A stretch of 64,000 bases of DNA, from contig FZPE01000002.1 of NCBI GenBank assembly GCA_900188465.1, positions 124,001-188,000 of the forward strand. The letters are read 5' to 3'. Shown here in pieces: positions 27,189-34,997 of this stretch. The stretch comes from Micrococcales bacterium KH10. GTDB lineage: Bacteria > Actinomycetota > Actinomycetes > Actinomycetales > Cellulomonadaceae. The notes under the pieces are model-generated. The model searched no databases. It saw only the letters and a list, made by a program, of their open reading frames with translations, and was not told where the DNA came from. The position numbers and the translations under genes are program-made. Each line of letters starts with the position of its first letter. Position 1 is the stretch's first letter.

Positions 27189-27262
27189 AAAAGTGGACGA
27201 GTTTCGTCAAAGTGGCCGGTAAACGCCCGGTCCACTTTGACAAAACCTGGCCACAACTGGCG
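27189..27262. repeat. Convergent-end palindromic element, family P1 copy A
   Basis: A compound inverted repeat (GTCAAAGTGGCCGG...CCCGGTCCACTTTGAC, with flanking GTTTCG/CAAAAC and GTGG/CCAC) lies between metZ and the convergent secreted-protein gene. The reverse complement matches the element at 40553-40630 along its whole ~75 nt; a third copy is at 42938-43010. Confidence 0.8.
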
Positions 27263-27300
27263 TGGCCCGCTTGACCGGCTGCGCAGCCGGGAAACGGAGC

Positions 27301-28332
27301 CTACTTTTTGACGCGGGCGCTGTTCTTGGAGTGCCGCAGCCCGGAAGTGTCGACTGCTTCGAAGGCCGAAGCCGGGATGGTCTTGAGTTCCCGGATCAAC
27401 TCAGCCTCCCAACGCGGATCGGCCTCGCCTTGGAAGAACCAGGGTGAACCGTTATCTGCCAGGACCAGACCGTACTTCTTCATCGCTTTGATCACGACCT
27501 TGGTGTCCTTGGAATACCCCTTGGCTTTGAATCCCTTTTTCAGACGAAAGCGGGCACCCATTGGCGGCCGAGACTTCGCGGAGCCGACTCCCGCGCTATG
27601 ACGCGCTGGCCAGATATGGCGGGCAGCGGTTCGAGGAGCAGTGAAGCGAATGGCATGGTCGACTCGTCCCGCTTTGACCTCGTTATAACGCAACAGCCCC
27701 GGCAGGATCGGCAATCCTGCGGCGTCGGCCGACGTCCACGTGTCGGGGCGTAGTCTGTTGCTGTTCAACGACCAGGTCGCTCCTGACCCCGCGGTCCACT
27801 TCTTGCCGTTCTTGCGCAGATCGTACAGTTCATACAGCTGGCAATTCTCAGCGTTCACAACGATGGCGTGCCGGTCGCCCGTAGACTTCTTGCCGCCTTC
27901 GATCTTGGTCTTTTTATTCAGCGGATACTTGACCTTGTCGCTCTCCGCGCCGTAGTAGAACTTCACCTTCACGCCGGCCTTCTTTCCCGGCACCACGGTG
28001 ATGGGTATGCCGTAAGGAACCTTGCCCTTACCCGCCGAACCGAAATCAGGGTGGAGGTTGCGCGATCCGATAGCCGCCTTCCAGTTCTTGTTATTTCGGT
28101 GCACTGGAAGTTTCGATATATCGGTGTTCCAGTAGTTGTCGTCCGGGAACACCTGGCAGTCGGTGCCAGCTACCGGCACTCGTTTTGACGCCTTGGATTC
28201 CGCGATTGCTTGCGGTGGCTGCGGCGTGGCAACGGTTCGTTCCGGGGCTGCGGCGAGAGCCTGCGGCGCAAGAAGCCCCAGTACCGCGACAAACGACCAG
28301 AGTGACATGATGGCAGTTTTGCGTCGTTGCAT
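27301..28332 (-). CDS. Secreted protein of a conserved but uncharacterised family
   Basis: The ATG at 28332 follows GAGAGGG and gives 343 residues with a signal peptide (basic MQRRK, hydrophobic core, ALAAA). The mature part has conserved blocks DNYWNTDISKLPVHRNNKNW, LHPDFGS, YGIPITVVPG, GDRHAIVVNAENCQLYELYD, TSADAAGLPILPGLLRY, DHAIRFTAP and KKYGLVLADNGSPWFFQG. I recall this layout in actinobacterial and other extracellular proteins of unknown function. Asp, His and Asn/Trp conservation suggests an enzyme or a carbohydrate-binding fold, but no activity is assigned. Confidence 0.8.
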   Translation of the reverse strand: MQRRKTAIMSLWSFVAVLGLLAPQALAAAPERTVATPQPPQAIAESKASKRVPVAGTDCQVFPDDNYWNTDISKLPVHRNNKNWKAAIGSRNLHPDFGSAGKGKVPYGIPITVVPGKKAGVKVKFYYGAESDKVKYPLNKKTKIEGGKKSTGDRHAIVVNAENCQLYELYDLRKNGKKWTAGSGATWSLNSNRLRPDTWTSADAAGLPILPGLLRYNEVKAGRVDHAIRFTAPRTAARHIWPARHSAGVGSAKSRPPMGARFRLKKGFKAKGYSKDTKVVIKAMKKYGLVLADNGSPWFFQGEADPRWEAELIRELKTIPASAFEAVDTSGLRHSKNSARVKK

Positions 28333-28405
28333 GGAATGCCCTCTCAAGCGGCGATGCCTCATTATGTCCTGTGGAGTCTCAATGGACTCGACCAGGCCCA
28401 GCCAA

Positions 28406-29575
28406 CTATTGCCTGTCGTCCTCGGCGCTCTCGCCTGATTCGGACGTGCGTACCGCAACTGGTTGAGTATGGCGCGGGTCATGCAGCAGATCCGACTCGA
28501 TCAATTCGTGGCGGCGCAGATAGGTGGACAGCGCAGCCTGGATCACTGCAGCGATCGGCAGACCAAGGAACGCGCCTATCGGCCCGAAGACCGACCCGAA
28601 TCCGATCACGACGATGAATGCCACCGCCGGATTCATCTCCAGCGCCTTCGCGGAGATCTTTGGCTGCAGCCACAGGTTCTCGACCTGCTGGTACGCCACG
28701 ATGAAGATCAAGATGGCGAGAGCCTGCGGCCAGCCCTGGCCCGCGAGCGCCACCACCACCGGCAGCGCGCCACCGATATAGGTACCGATGGTCGGCACGA
28801 ACTGTGAGATCAGACCGGTGAACAACGCCAGCGGGACCGAATAAGGGGTCTTGAGGATCGTCAAGAAAGCGAAGGTGGCCAGCGACGATACCAACGCCAG
28901 GATCAAACGCGAACTGATGAAGCCCGAAACCTTGTCCTGCGTGATCTCCCACACCCGAAGCATCTCCGCCTGATGTTCCGGCGACAAGAACGCGCAGATC
29001 GTAGCCCGGAACTTAGGCCCGGCAGCCAGCAGGTAGAAGGTGACCAGCAGAATCGTCAACGTCGCGAAAATCACCGAGACGATGCCGGATCCTACGGCCA
29101 GCGCGCCAGAGGTCACATCGTCGCCCCAGCGTTCCATGGCCTGCGCAATGAGGTCGTTGGTGGCGGGAATCTCAAAGTTGAACCGCTCGGTGACCATTTC
29201 ACGCAGGTTCTCCCAATATGTCGGAGCCTGCTTCGCGAATTCAATGATCTGCTGGACCAGCAGTTGTCCAAAGAGGGCCATCACCACGATGGAGAAGATC
29301 AAGAACCCGATCAGCGCGACCGCAGCTGCCGCGCCGCGCTTCCATTTTCGTTTGACCAGGCGCAATACGATGGGTTCGAGCGCCAGCGACAAGAAGAACG
29401 ACAGCAGCAAGTAGATGCCCAGCGTGGTCAACGATCCTAGTGCATTCCATGCGAAGATCGCGATGAACACCGTGATGACGCACATCAGCAGTGCCTTGGG
29501 CAACCACCGTGGCGGATGAGTCGAGTTTCCTGCACCGGGGCGTGGTGGCGGAACAACTGGGATCGGTTGCGTCAT
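28406..29575 (-). CDS. AI-2E family transporter
   Basis: The 389-residue polytopic protein of the AI-2E/UPF0118 family has a helix pair at the N-terminus (ALLMCVITVFIAIFAW and a second). A long amphipathic region (about 110-160) precedes four to five C-terminal helices. The conserved signature includes LTGLISQFVPTIGTYIGGALPVVVA-like sequence and LGLPIAAVIQAAL. Family members export AI-2 or act as ion/proton antiporters; the substrate here is unknown. It is divergent from cobA. Confidence 0.88.
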   Translation of the reverse strand: MTQPIPVVPPPRPGAGNSTHPPRWLPKALLMCVITVFIAIFAWNALGSLTTLGIYLLLSFFLSLALEPIVLRLVKRKWKRGAAAAVALIGFLIFSIVVMALFGQLLVQQIIEFAKQAPTYWENLREMVTERFNFEIPATNDLIAQAMERWGDDVTSGALAVGSGIVSVIFATLTILLVTFYLLAAGPKFRATICAFLSPEHQAEMLRVWEITQDKVSGFISSRLILALVSSLATFAFLTILKTPYSVPLALFTGLISQFVPTIGTYIGGALPVVVALAGQGWPQALAILIFIVAYQQVENLWLQPKISAKALEMNPAVAFIVVIGFGSVFGPIGAFLGLPIAAVIQAALSTYLRRHELIESDLLHDPRHTQPVAVRTSESGESAEDDRQ

Positions 29576-29724
29576 GGCATAACGCTAGCCCACAACCCCT
29601 AAAGCCGTTGGAGAGTTTCACCGTATGTGGACAAATCTTCACCGAATCAACGAAGGCCTCTATGTTGGAGACTTGGAGGCGATCTACACCTCGATCAGTT
29701 GCGGAGCGCAGAGGCGGGAACACT

Positions 29725-30516
29725 ATGGGCGAACAGTTAGACAGGGCGACCGCGCACTCGTCCCCGACGCCACTTATTCAAGACCGCGAACTCGGGACTG
29801 GAACCGTGACTTTGGTCGGTGCAGGCCCTGGCGATCCGGCCCTGATGACGGTTGCGGCACGCGACGCGCTCGCAAGCTCGACCATCGTGTTCTACGACCG
29901 GCTCGGCCCCACCGATGACCTGGCGTCATGGGCGCCGCAGGCGGAACTCATCGATGTTGGCAAACTCCCTGGATTCCACCGCGTGCCCCAGGGGGAAATC
30001 AATCGTCGGCTCGTCCTAGCCGCGCAACAAGGCCACCGGGTGGTCCGGCTCAAAGGCGGGGACCCGTACGTTTTCGGACGCGGGTACGAGGAACTTGTCG
30101 CATGTCGCACCGCGAATGTGCCGGTTCAGGTTATCCCCGGTATCACCAGCGCTATCGCCGTCCCCGGCGCTGCGGGAATCCCCGTCACCTTCCGTGAGTT
30201 GTCGCAGTCTTTTACCGTGGTGACAGGACACGATCCTTTTTCGGACGAGTTCTGTGCCGCGCTTGTCACCCTCGTCCGATCCGGTGGCACTGTGGTGATC
30301 TTGATGGGGATGCAGCGGCTCAGCGGGCATCTGCTTCAGTTGCGACAACACGGTCTGACGGCCGCGACCCCGGCAGCAGTCATCATGAACGGATGCACTG
30401 CGCACCAGCGCTTGGTCACCGCTGAGGTCGCACAGTTGCCACATGCCGTGGCAGAACACGGGTTGAGTTCACCGGCCGTGATCGTGATCGGCGACGTGGT
30501 ATCCCTCGCCCTGTGA
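29725..30516 (+). CDS. cobA: Uroporphyrinogen-III C-methyltransferase
   Basis: This 263-residue SAM-dependent methylase makes precorrin-2, the entry to siroheme and cobalamin. Motifs: GAGPGDPALMTVAARDAL, YDRLG, RLKGGDPYVFGRG, IPGITSAIAVPGAAGIP and the C-terminal AVIIMGD-type end (SSPAVIVIGDVV). ATG 29725 is chosen because homology begins shortly after it. It converges on hemA with a 19-nt gap. No siroheme synthase CysG-type fusion is present, and the nitrite reductase that would use siroheme is a relic downstream. Confidence 0.92.
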   Translation: MGEQLDRATAHSSPTPLIQDRELGTGTVTLVGAGPGDPALMTVAARDALASSTIVFYDRLGPTDDLASWAPQAELIDVGKLPGFHRVPQGEINRRLVLAAQQGHRVVRLKGGDPYVFGRGYEELVACRTANVPVQVIPGITSAIAVPGAAGIPVTFRELSQSFTVVTGHDPFSDEFCAALVTLVRSGGTVVILMGMQRLSGHLLQLRQHGLTAATPAAVIMNGCTAHQRLVTAEVAQLPHAVAEHGLSSPAVIVIGDVVSLAL

Positions 30517-30535
30517 CCGTCCGACCGTCGGCTGA

Positions 30536-31645
30536 CTACGCCGCAGCCTCTCGCGGGTCGCGAGTCCCATTGCTGACCCCGGTCAGACGAGTGTCCCCGG
30601 CTTGAACACGGCTCGCCACACGGTGGTGCGCGGCCCGGCGTTCTCGCCACTCGAACCAGCGTTCAACCCCGGCGGAAATCACCTGCCGCGCCCGACGAAT
30701 CGGTTCAATCCCAATATCAGGAGCATGGGCCTTGATCTTCGCCAGATCGAAGAAAGTCACGCCAGCAAGGTCACCCACCGCCCGGTCGATATCGCGCGTC
30801 AGCGCCACATCGACAATGACCAACGGTCGAGGAGCGCTCGTGTCCCCGCCCTTGCGCGCCATTGAAGCCATTTCAAGGTCCAGCACCACGTCACCGCGCC
30901 CAGAGCAAGCCACCACGATGTCCGCATCGCGCAACTGCTTGACCAGATCCCCCGGCGCGACCGCGTCGAGGCCACGGGGTGCTGCGAATTTCTCCGCACG
31001 TCCTGATGGGGAATACACCTTCACATTCGTGCAACCACGACGTCGAAGCGCCGCCACTGCTGCGCCAGCATATTTGCCACTGCCGACCAGCAATGCCGAG
31101 ACCTGATCCCACGGTTCCACGTGCGCAGCGGCAAGATCAAGGCCCACCGAGAGCACGGACTGACCGTGGCTGCCCAAACTGGTATGGCGTTCGACCTCGC
31201 GCGACACCCTGATTGCGTCCTGGAAAACCCGTTCCAATAATGGCCCTGTGGTTTTAGCCTCGCGGGCCGCATCAAGCGCACGCGATACCTGACCGACGAT
31301 CTCTCGTTCCCCGACGACCATCGATTCCAGACCCGACGCAACAGCAAAAAGATGTTCGACGGCTTGTGGACCGTCACGGCGCACCAGTGCGGCCCGCACT
31401 GCCGCAGCGTTGATGTCACCCTCGCGCGCCAGCACCGAAATGACGGATTCCACCGCCTGGGCAGCCAGATTCGGCATCACTTCGAGGTACACCTCAAGGC
31501 GGTTGCAGGTCGCAAGCACCACTGCCGCTCGGGCAGCGCGACCTGCCACGACAGCCTGATCGAGTCCGCCTGCAGCACGGGCAAACTGCACAAGTAGATC
31601 TAGGTCGAGGTCGCGGTGAGATGCGCTGAGGGAGACAACTTTCAC
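30536..31645 (-). CDS. hemA: Glutamyl-tRNA reductase with short C-terminal domain
   Basis: HemA reduces glutamyl-tRNA to glutamate-1-semialdehyde, the first step of C5 haem synthesis. GTG 31645 gives 369 residues (the frame is open to 31747). N-terminal catalytic domain: SASHRDLDLDLL and ATCNRLEVYLE with the reactive Cys; SGLESMVVGEREIVGQV is well kept. The NADPH domain has LLVGSGKYAGAAVAAL, a variant of GxGxMG. The protein ends about 45 residues after IDLAKI-like FFDLAKI. Typical members have a ~100-residue helical dimerisation domain there, and here it is largely missing. Confidence 0.88.
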   Translation of the reverse strand: MKVVSLSASHRDLDLDLLVQFARAAGGLDQAVVAGRAARAAVVLATCNRLEVYLEVMPNLAAQAVESVISVLAREGDINAAAVRAALVRRDGPQAVEHLFAVASGLESMVVGEREIVGQVSRALDAAREAKTTGPLLERVFQDAIRVSREVERHTSLGSHGQSVLSVGLDLAAAHVEPWDQVSALLVGSGKYAGAAVAALRRRGCTNVKVYSPSGRAEKFAAPRGLDAVAPGDLVKQLRDADIVVACSGRGDVVLDLEMASMARKGGDTSAPRPLVIVDVALTRDIDRAVGDLAGVTFFDLAKIKAHAPDIGIEPIRRARQVISAGVERWFEWRERRAAHHRVASRVQAGDTRLTGVSNGTRDPREAAA

Positions 31646-31887
31646 GACAGGGACATTGAACCAGACGATCCGGTGCCCGAAAAGTCCTGTTCGTCTGGCG
31701 GACACCACTCGGCTCCCGCGACCGTGTTCCTCACTTCGCCAGGTCACGAATGTGAGAATCCCGTTCGCTACGTGTTACGCCGCCCAACCCATCCGCGAAA
31801 CATCGCGTTCCTATAGTCGAATCTCAGCTGCGGCTCATAGCCGACAGTCCACACCGAACCTGACAGCCCGAACCCCGGAGAGCGATC

Positions 31888-32224
31888 GTGCCACACCGCA
31901 TCACAACAACGAACGAGATCCTCGTCGTGGGCGCTGGCATGGTTGCGCACCGTTTTGTTGAGAGCCTCCTCAGTCGTGCTGACGACTCGGTCCACATCAC
32001 GGTTCTAGGCGACGAGGGGCGGGCTCCTTACGATCGCGTCGCCCATGTATAAACACGTCTTCGATCTGCGCACCGGCGCGTGCCTCGACACCCAGAACAA
32101 GCCCTATCGCGCGCTGGACGTATGGCGGATGTTTCGCCGCGGGGACGACGTGCACGTCCTGCCGCCGACCACAAGGATGGAGACCCCGGCGACCACAGCG
32201 ACGGAGTCGAAGGCAGCCGCCTGA
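31888..32224 (+). pseudogene. nirB-nirD deletion scar
   Basis: GTG 31888 (GGAG 8 nt upstream) opens a 54-residue frame, ILVVGAGMVAHRFVESL then ITVLGDEGRAPYDRV, the FAD-binding N-terminus of NADH-nitrite reductase NirB. It breaks off at 32040-32050. The next sequence, ATG TAT AAA..., reads MYKHVFDLRTGACLDTQNK to 32224, the C-terminal end of the small subunit NirD. About 800 NirB codons and the first part of nirD are absent. A single deletion between the two genes explains the join. Strong match to both families by eye; not functional. Confidence 0.85.
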
Positions 32225-32269
32225 CGAACCACTCCGCGCCGCAGCAACCAGTAGTGGAAGAATGACTAG

Positions 32270-33401
32270 GTGACGGCGAGCAGACTTTTAGACGCCGCCC
32301 TGGTGGGCTGCACGGTGGTCATTGCCGCCGATCGCAGAGCGGGCGATCTTGCCAGCGCGCTCATGCGTCACGGCGCCCAGACATACCGTGCCCCTGCACT
32401 GAGCATCGTGCCCAATGCGGACGATGAGCAACTGCTTCACCGCACCCGGGAACTGATCGCGTCGCCTCCCGACATCGTCGTGGTGACCACCGGGGTCGGG
32501 TTTCGCGGCTGGATGGACGCGGCACACGAGAACGACGTCGAACAGGACCTTCACCAAGCGCTCTCCGGTGCCCAGTTCATCGCGCGAGGCCCCAAGGCAC
32601 GTGGCGCGATCCAGCAGGCCGGATTCGTCGCTGACTGGGTAGCTGAATCCGAGACCGCCGCCGAGGTCAGCGCTTATCTCCTAGACACTCGGCTCGAAGG
32701 AAAACGTATCGCCATTCAGCATCACGGGGCCGGGGCCGACAACCTCGACTCCATCCTCCCGCGCGAAGGCGCCGACGTAGTCAGCCTGACCGTCTATCGC
32801 TGGGGTCCACCACCCAACATCGAGATCGTGAACAAATCCGTGGCTCAAGCGGCGGGCGGAGAAGTCGATGCCGTCCTCTTCACATCTGCTCCAGGAACCG
32901 AAGAATGGCTGCGTGCAGCGCAGCGATGCGGATCGATGGATGATTTGCGGGCTCGCGCCCGCAGCGGGCGGCTGCTGTTGGCCGCTGTAGGACCGATCAC
33001 TGCCGAGCCGCTACAGCGGCGCGACCTGACCATCACGATTGCAGAGCGCGGCCGGCTCGGCTCGCTGGTCCGTTGCGTGACAGGATACTTCGGTCCACAC
33101 GGCGCAGCACCGATGCTTCCCACCGAATACGGTGCACTCAGCGTGCGCAGCGGCGGCATCGTGACCGGGGACGAGTTCATCTCTCTCGCGCGCCGGAGTG
33201 AGCCTGCTCGGAGCACCGTTCGATGCCCGCGGACGGGTGCTGATACGCGAGGAACTAGCGCCAGTGCTACCGCGGGCGGGCCAGAACAGCCACGCCGTTG
33301 AAGTGGCGGTGGCCCGCATCCGCGAAGCCCTGGGCGATATGGGTATCGTCAAGACCGTCGTCAAACGTGGATACCGTCTCGCAGTGGAGGTTGAAGGATG
33401 A
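32270..33401 (+). pseudogene. Frameshifted NnaR-like regulator (HemD-like domain plus winged helix)
   Basis: The first frame (32270-33187) encodes a uroporphyrinogen-III-synthase-like domain of about 305 residues (VVVTTGVGFRGWMDAA, LEGKRIAIQHHGAGADN, AVLFTSAPG, AVGPITAEPL). The OmpR-type winged helix (REELAPVLPRA, HAVEVAVARIREALG, IVKTVVKRGYRL) continues in the +1 frame from about 33186 to 33401. The shift falls in TCTCTCTCGCGCG and is explained by one extra base. This two-domain layout is that of NnaR, the streptomycete activator of nitrite/nitrate assimilation. The protein would lose DNA binding unless frameshifting occurs or the sequence has an error. Confidence 0.8.
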
Positions 33402-33907
33402 CCGCGTTGATCGCCTGTTCCCACGGCACGAACGACGAGGCCGGTCGCGATGCTATCCGGGCACTTGTCGATCAGGTGCGCTCGGGTCTTCCTGATATCC
33501 AAGTCGAGCAGGCATTCGTCGATGTCGAGGAACCGGAGCTCCCCACTGTGCTTGACGCAACTACAGCCGCGGCAAGCGCCGTTGTGGTGCCGCTGCTGCT
33601 GTCGACCGGCTACCACACCAAAGTTGATATAGCCCGGGCCGTCAACGCGAACGACCGTGCCTGTGCGGCCAGCCCGCTTGGCACCCACCCTCTCGTAGCC
33701 GAGGTCGTCACCGATCGAGTGCGCGAAGCAATCCCAGGTGGTTTCCTGTCTGGTGATCACCTGGTGCTGGCTGCTGCCGGATCAAGCAACCCGGCAGCCA
33801 TCGACGACGTGCGCATCGTTGCCGACCGGATCGCCGCGGGAGTTATTACACAAGAAAAGTGCCCCCACCGCGTCCGGCAGGGGCACTCAGCACATGCAAC
33901 CAACTGA
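33398..33907 (+). pseudogene. Truncated sirohydrochlorin chelatase (CbiX/SirB family)
   Basis: The 169-residue protein starts with MTALIACSHGTNDEAGRDAI, the metal-ligand His of the first chelatase repeat. It continues through VPLLLSTGYHTKVDI to the start of a second repeat (LVLAAAGSSNPAAIDDV). It then breaks off and runs into the terminator sequence, ending HSAHATN. Two-repeat actinobacterial members are about 230-260 residues. The last ~20 residues are read from the hairpin of the opposite gene, so the true 3' end was deleted. The start overlaps the preceding gene by 4 nt. The first repeat alone could retain activity, as in short SirB. Confidence 0.7.
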
Positions 33908-34799
33908 CTAGAACCGGCTCGCTCTCCCGTTCGTGGCCGGGTGCTTCCGCGACTGATTCACTGAACTGCGACTCACTCGCAATCGCCGCCGCCTTCTTCG
34001 CAGCACGTCGCTTCGGCCCGTACGTGAAATACAGCGGGAGCCCGACAAATACTAGACCGCCCACCAAATTGCCAAGGACGGTAGGGATCTCATTCCAGAG
34101 CAGGTAATCCCACAAGGTGAAGTCGGCGCCCAGCAGCAGACCAGACGGGAAAAGGAACATGTTGACGATCGAGTGCTCAAACCCCATGTAGAAGAAAAGC
34201 ATGATGGGCAGCCACATGGCGACCAACTTGCTCAGCAGATTGTCCGACATGAAAGCCACCACGACACCGGTCGAAACCATCCAGTTACACAGCACCGCAC
34301 GAACAAAGAGTGTCAGCATTCCGCCCGCTCCGTGCTCCGCATATCCGACTGTGCGACCATGACCGATCTCACTGATCGCGTGTCCTACCGCGCTGGGTTC
34401 AGTCGAGAAACCGTAGGTGAAATAGATGGCCATCAGCACCGCGACGGTAAACGCCCCAGCGAAGTTGCCGACGAACACCAGGCTCCAGTTGCGACCGAGC
34501 AATCGTGCCCCGTCGCTGCGTCTGCGCCCAAGCAACGCGAGCGGTCCCAGCGTGAAAACTCCAGTCAACAGGTCGTAGCCAAGCAGGTAGAGCAGAACGA
34601 AACCCACCGGGAACAACATCGCCCCGAGGAGCGGCTGACCCGTGTGAGTCGACACTGTCACCGCGAACGCGGCCGCGAGAGTCAAGAGCGCACCGCCCAT
34701 ATAGGAACGGATCAAGGTGTCTTTGGTAGACAGTTCGAGTTTGTATGAGCCGGCATCGATCAGGCGGGTGACAAGATCGGCGGGTTTGACATAGGACAT
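33846..34799 (-). CDS. Formate/nitrite transporter family channel
   Basis: The 317-residue protein has six membrane segments of the FNT family. Signature blocks are GALLTLAAAFAV, GAMLFPVGFVLLYLLGYDLLTG, FVGNFAGAF, LCNWMVSTGVVVAFM, FFYMGFEHSIVNMF and IPTVLGNLVGG; a pore His and Asn are kept. In this context nitrite is the expected substrate. The last ~45 residues are polar and the final 14 are encoded by the terminator hairpin, so the natural stop may have been lost with the adjacent deletion. The channel core is intact. Confidence 0.88.
   Translation of the reverse strand: MSYVKPADLVTRLIDAGSYKLELSTKDTLIRSYMGGALLTLAAAFAVTVSTHTGQPLLGAMLFPVGFVLLYLLGYDLLTGVFTLGPLALLGRRRSDGARLLGRNWSLVFVGNFAGAFTVAVLMAIYFTYGFSTEPSAVGHAISEIGHGRTVGYAEHGAGGMLTLFVRAVLCNWMVSTGVVVAFMSDNLLSKLVAMWLPIMLFFYMGFEHSIVNMFLFPSGLLLGADFTLWDYLLWNEIPTVLGNLVGGLVFVGLPLYFTYGPKRRAAKKAAAIASESQFSESVAEAPGHERESEPVLVSWLHVLSAPAGRGGGTFLV
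33858..33887 (-). terminator. Hairpin terminator at the tail-to-tail end of cbiX-like and FNT genes
   Basis: AGTGCCCC (33858-33865) pairs with GGGGCACT (33880-33887). On the minus strand it is followed by TTTTCTTG. It lies inside the 3' ends of both convergent reading frames, which supports the view that both tails are abnormal. Confidence 0.7.
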
Positions 34800-34997
34800 G
34801 GGCGACCTCCACAGATGTGATGCGCCAGCGCATTGCTGGTGATGCGTCTACCGTCACAAACGGGCATTTCAGGCATGCACGCTATGTGTTACGCACCTGG
34901 AGCAACTCCCTCACTTTACGACTTGGGAAAAGTGAACCGTGTGGTCGGTTCACACGTTTGGTGCTCTCTGTCATAAATCTCTGGCAAGGTGGATGAT

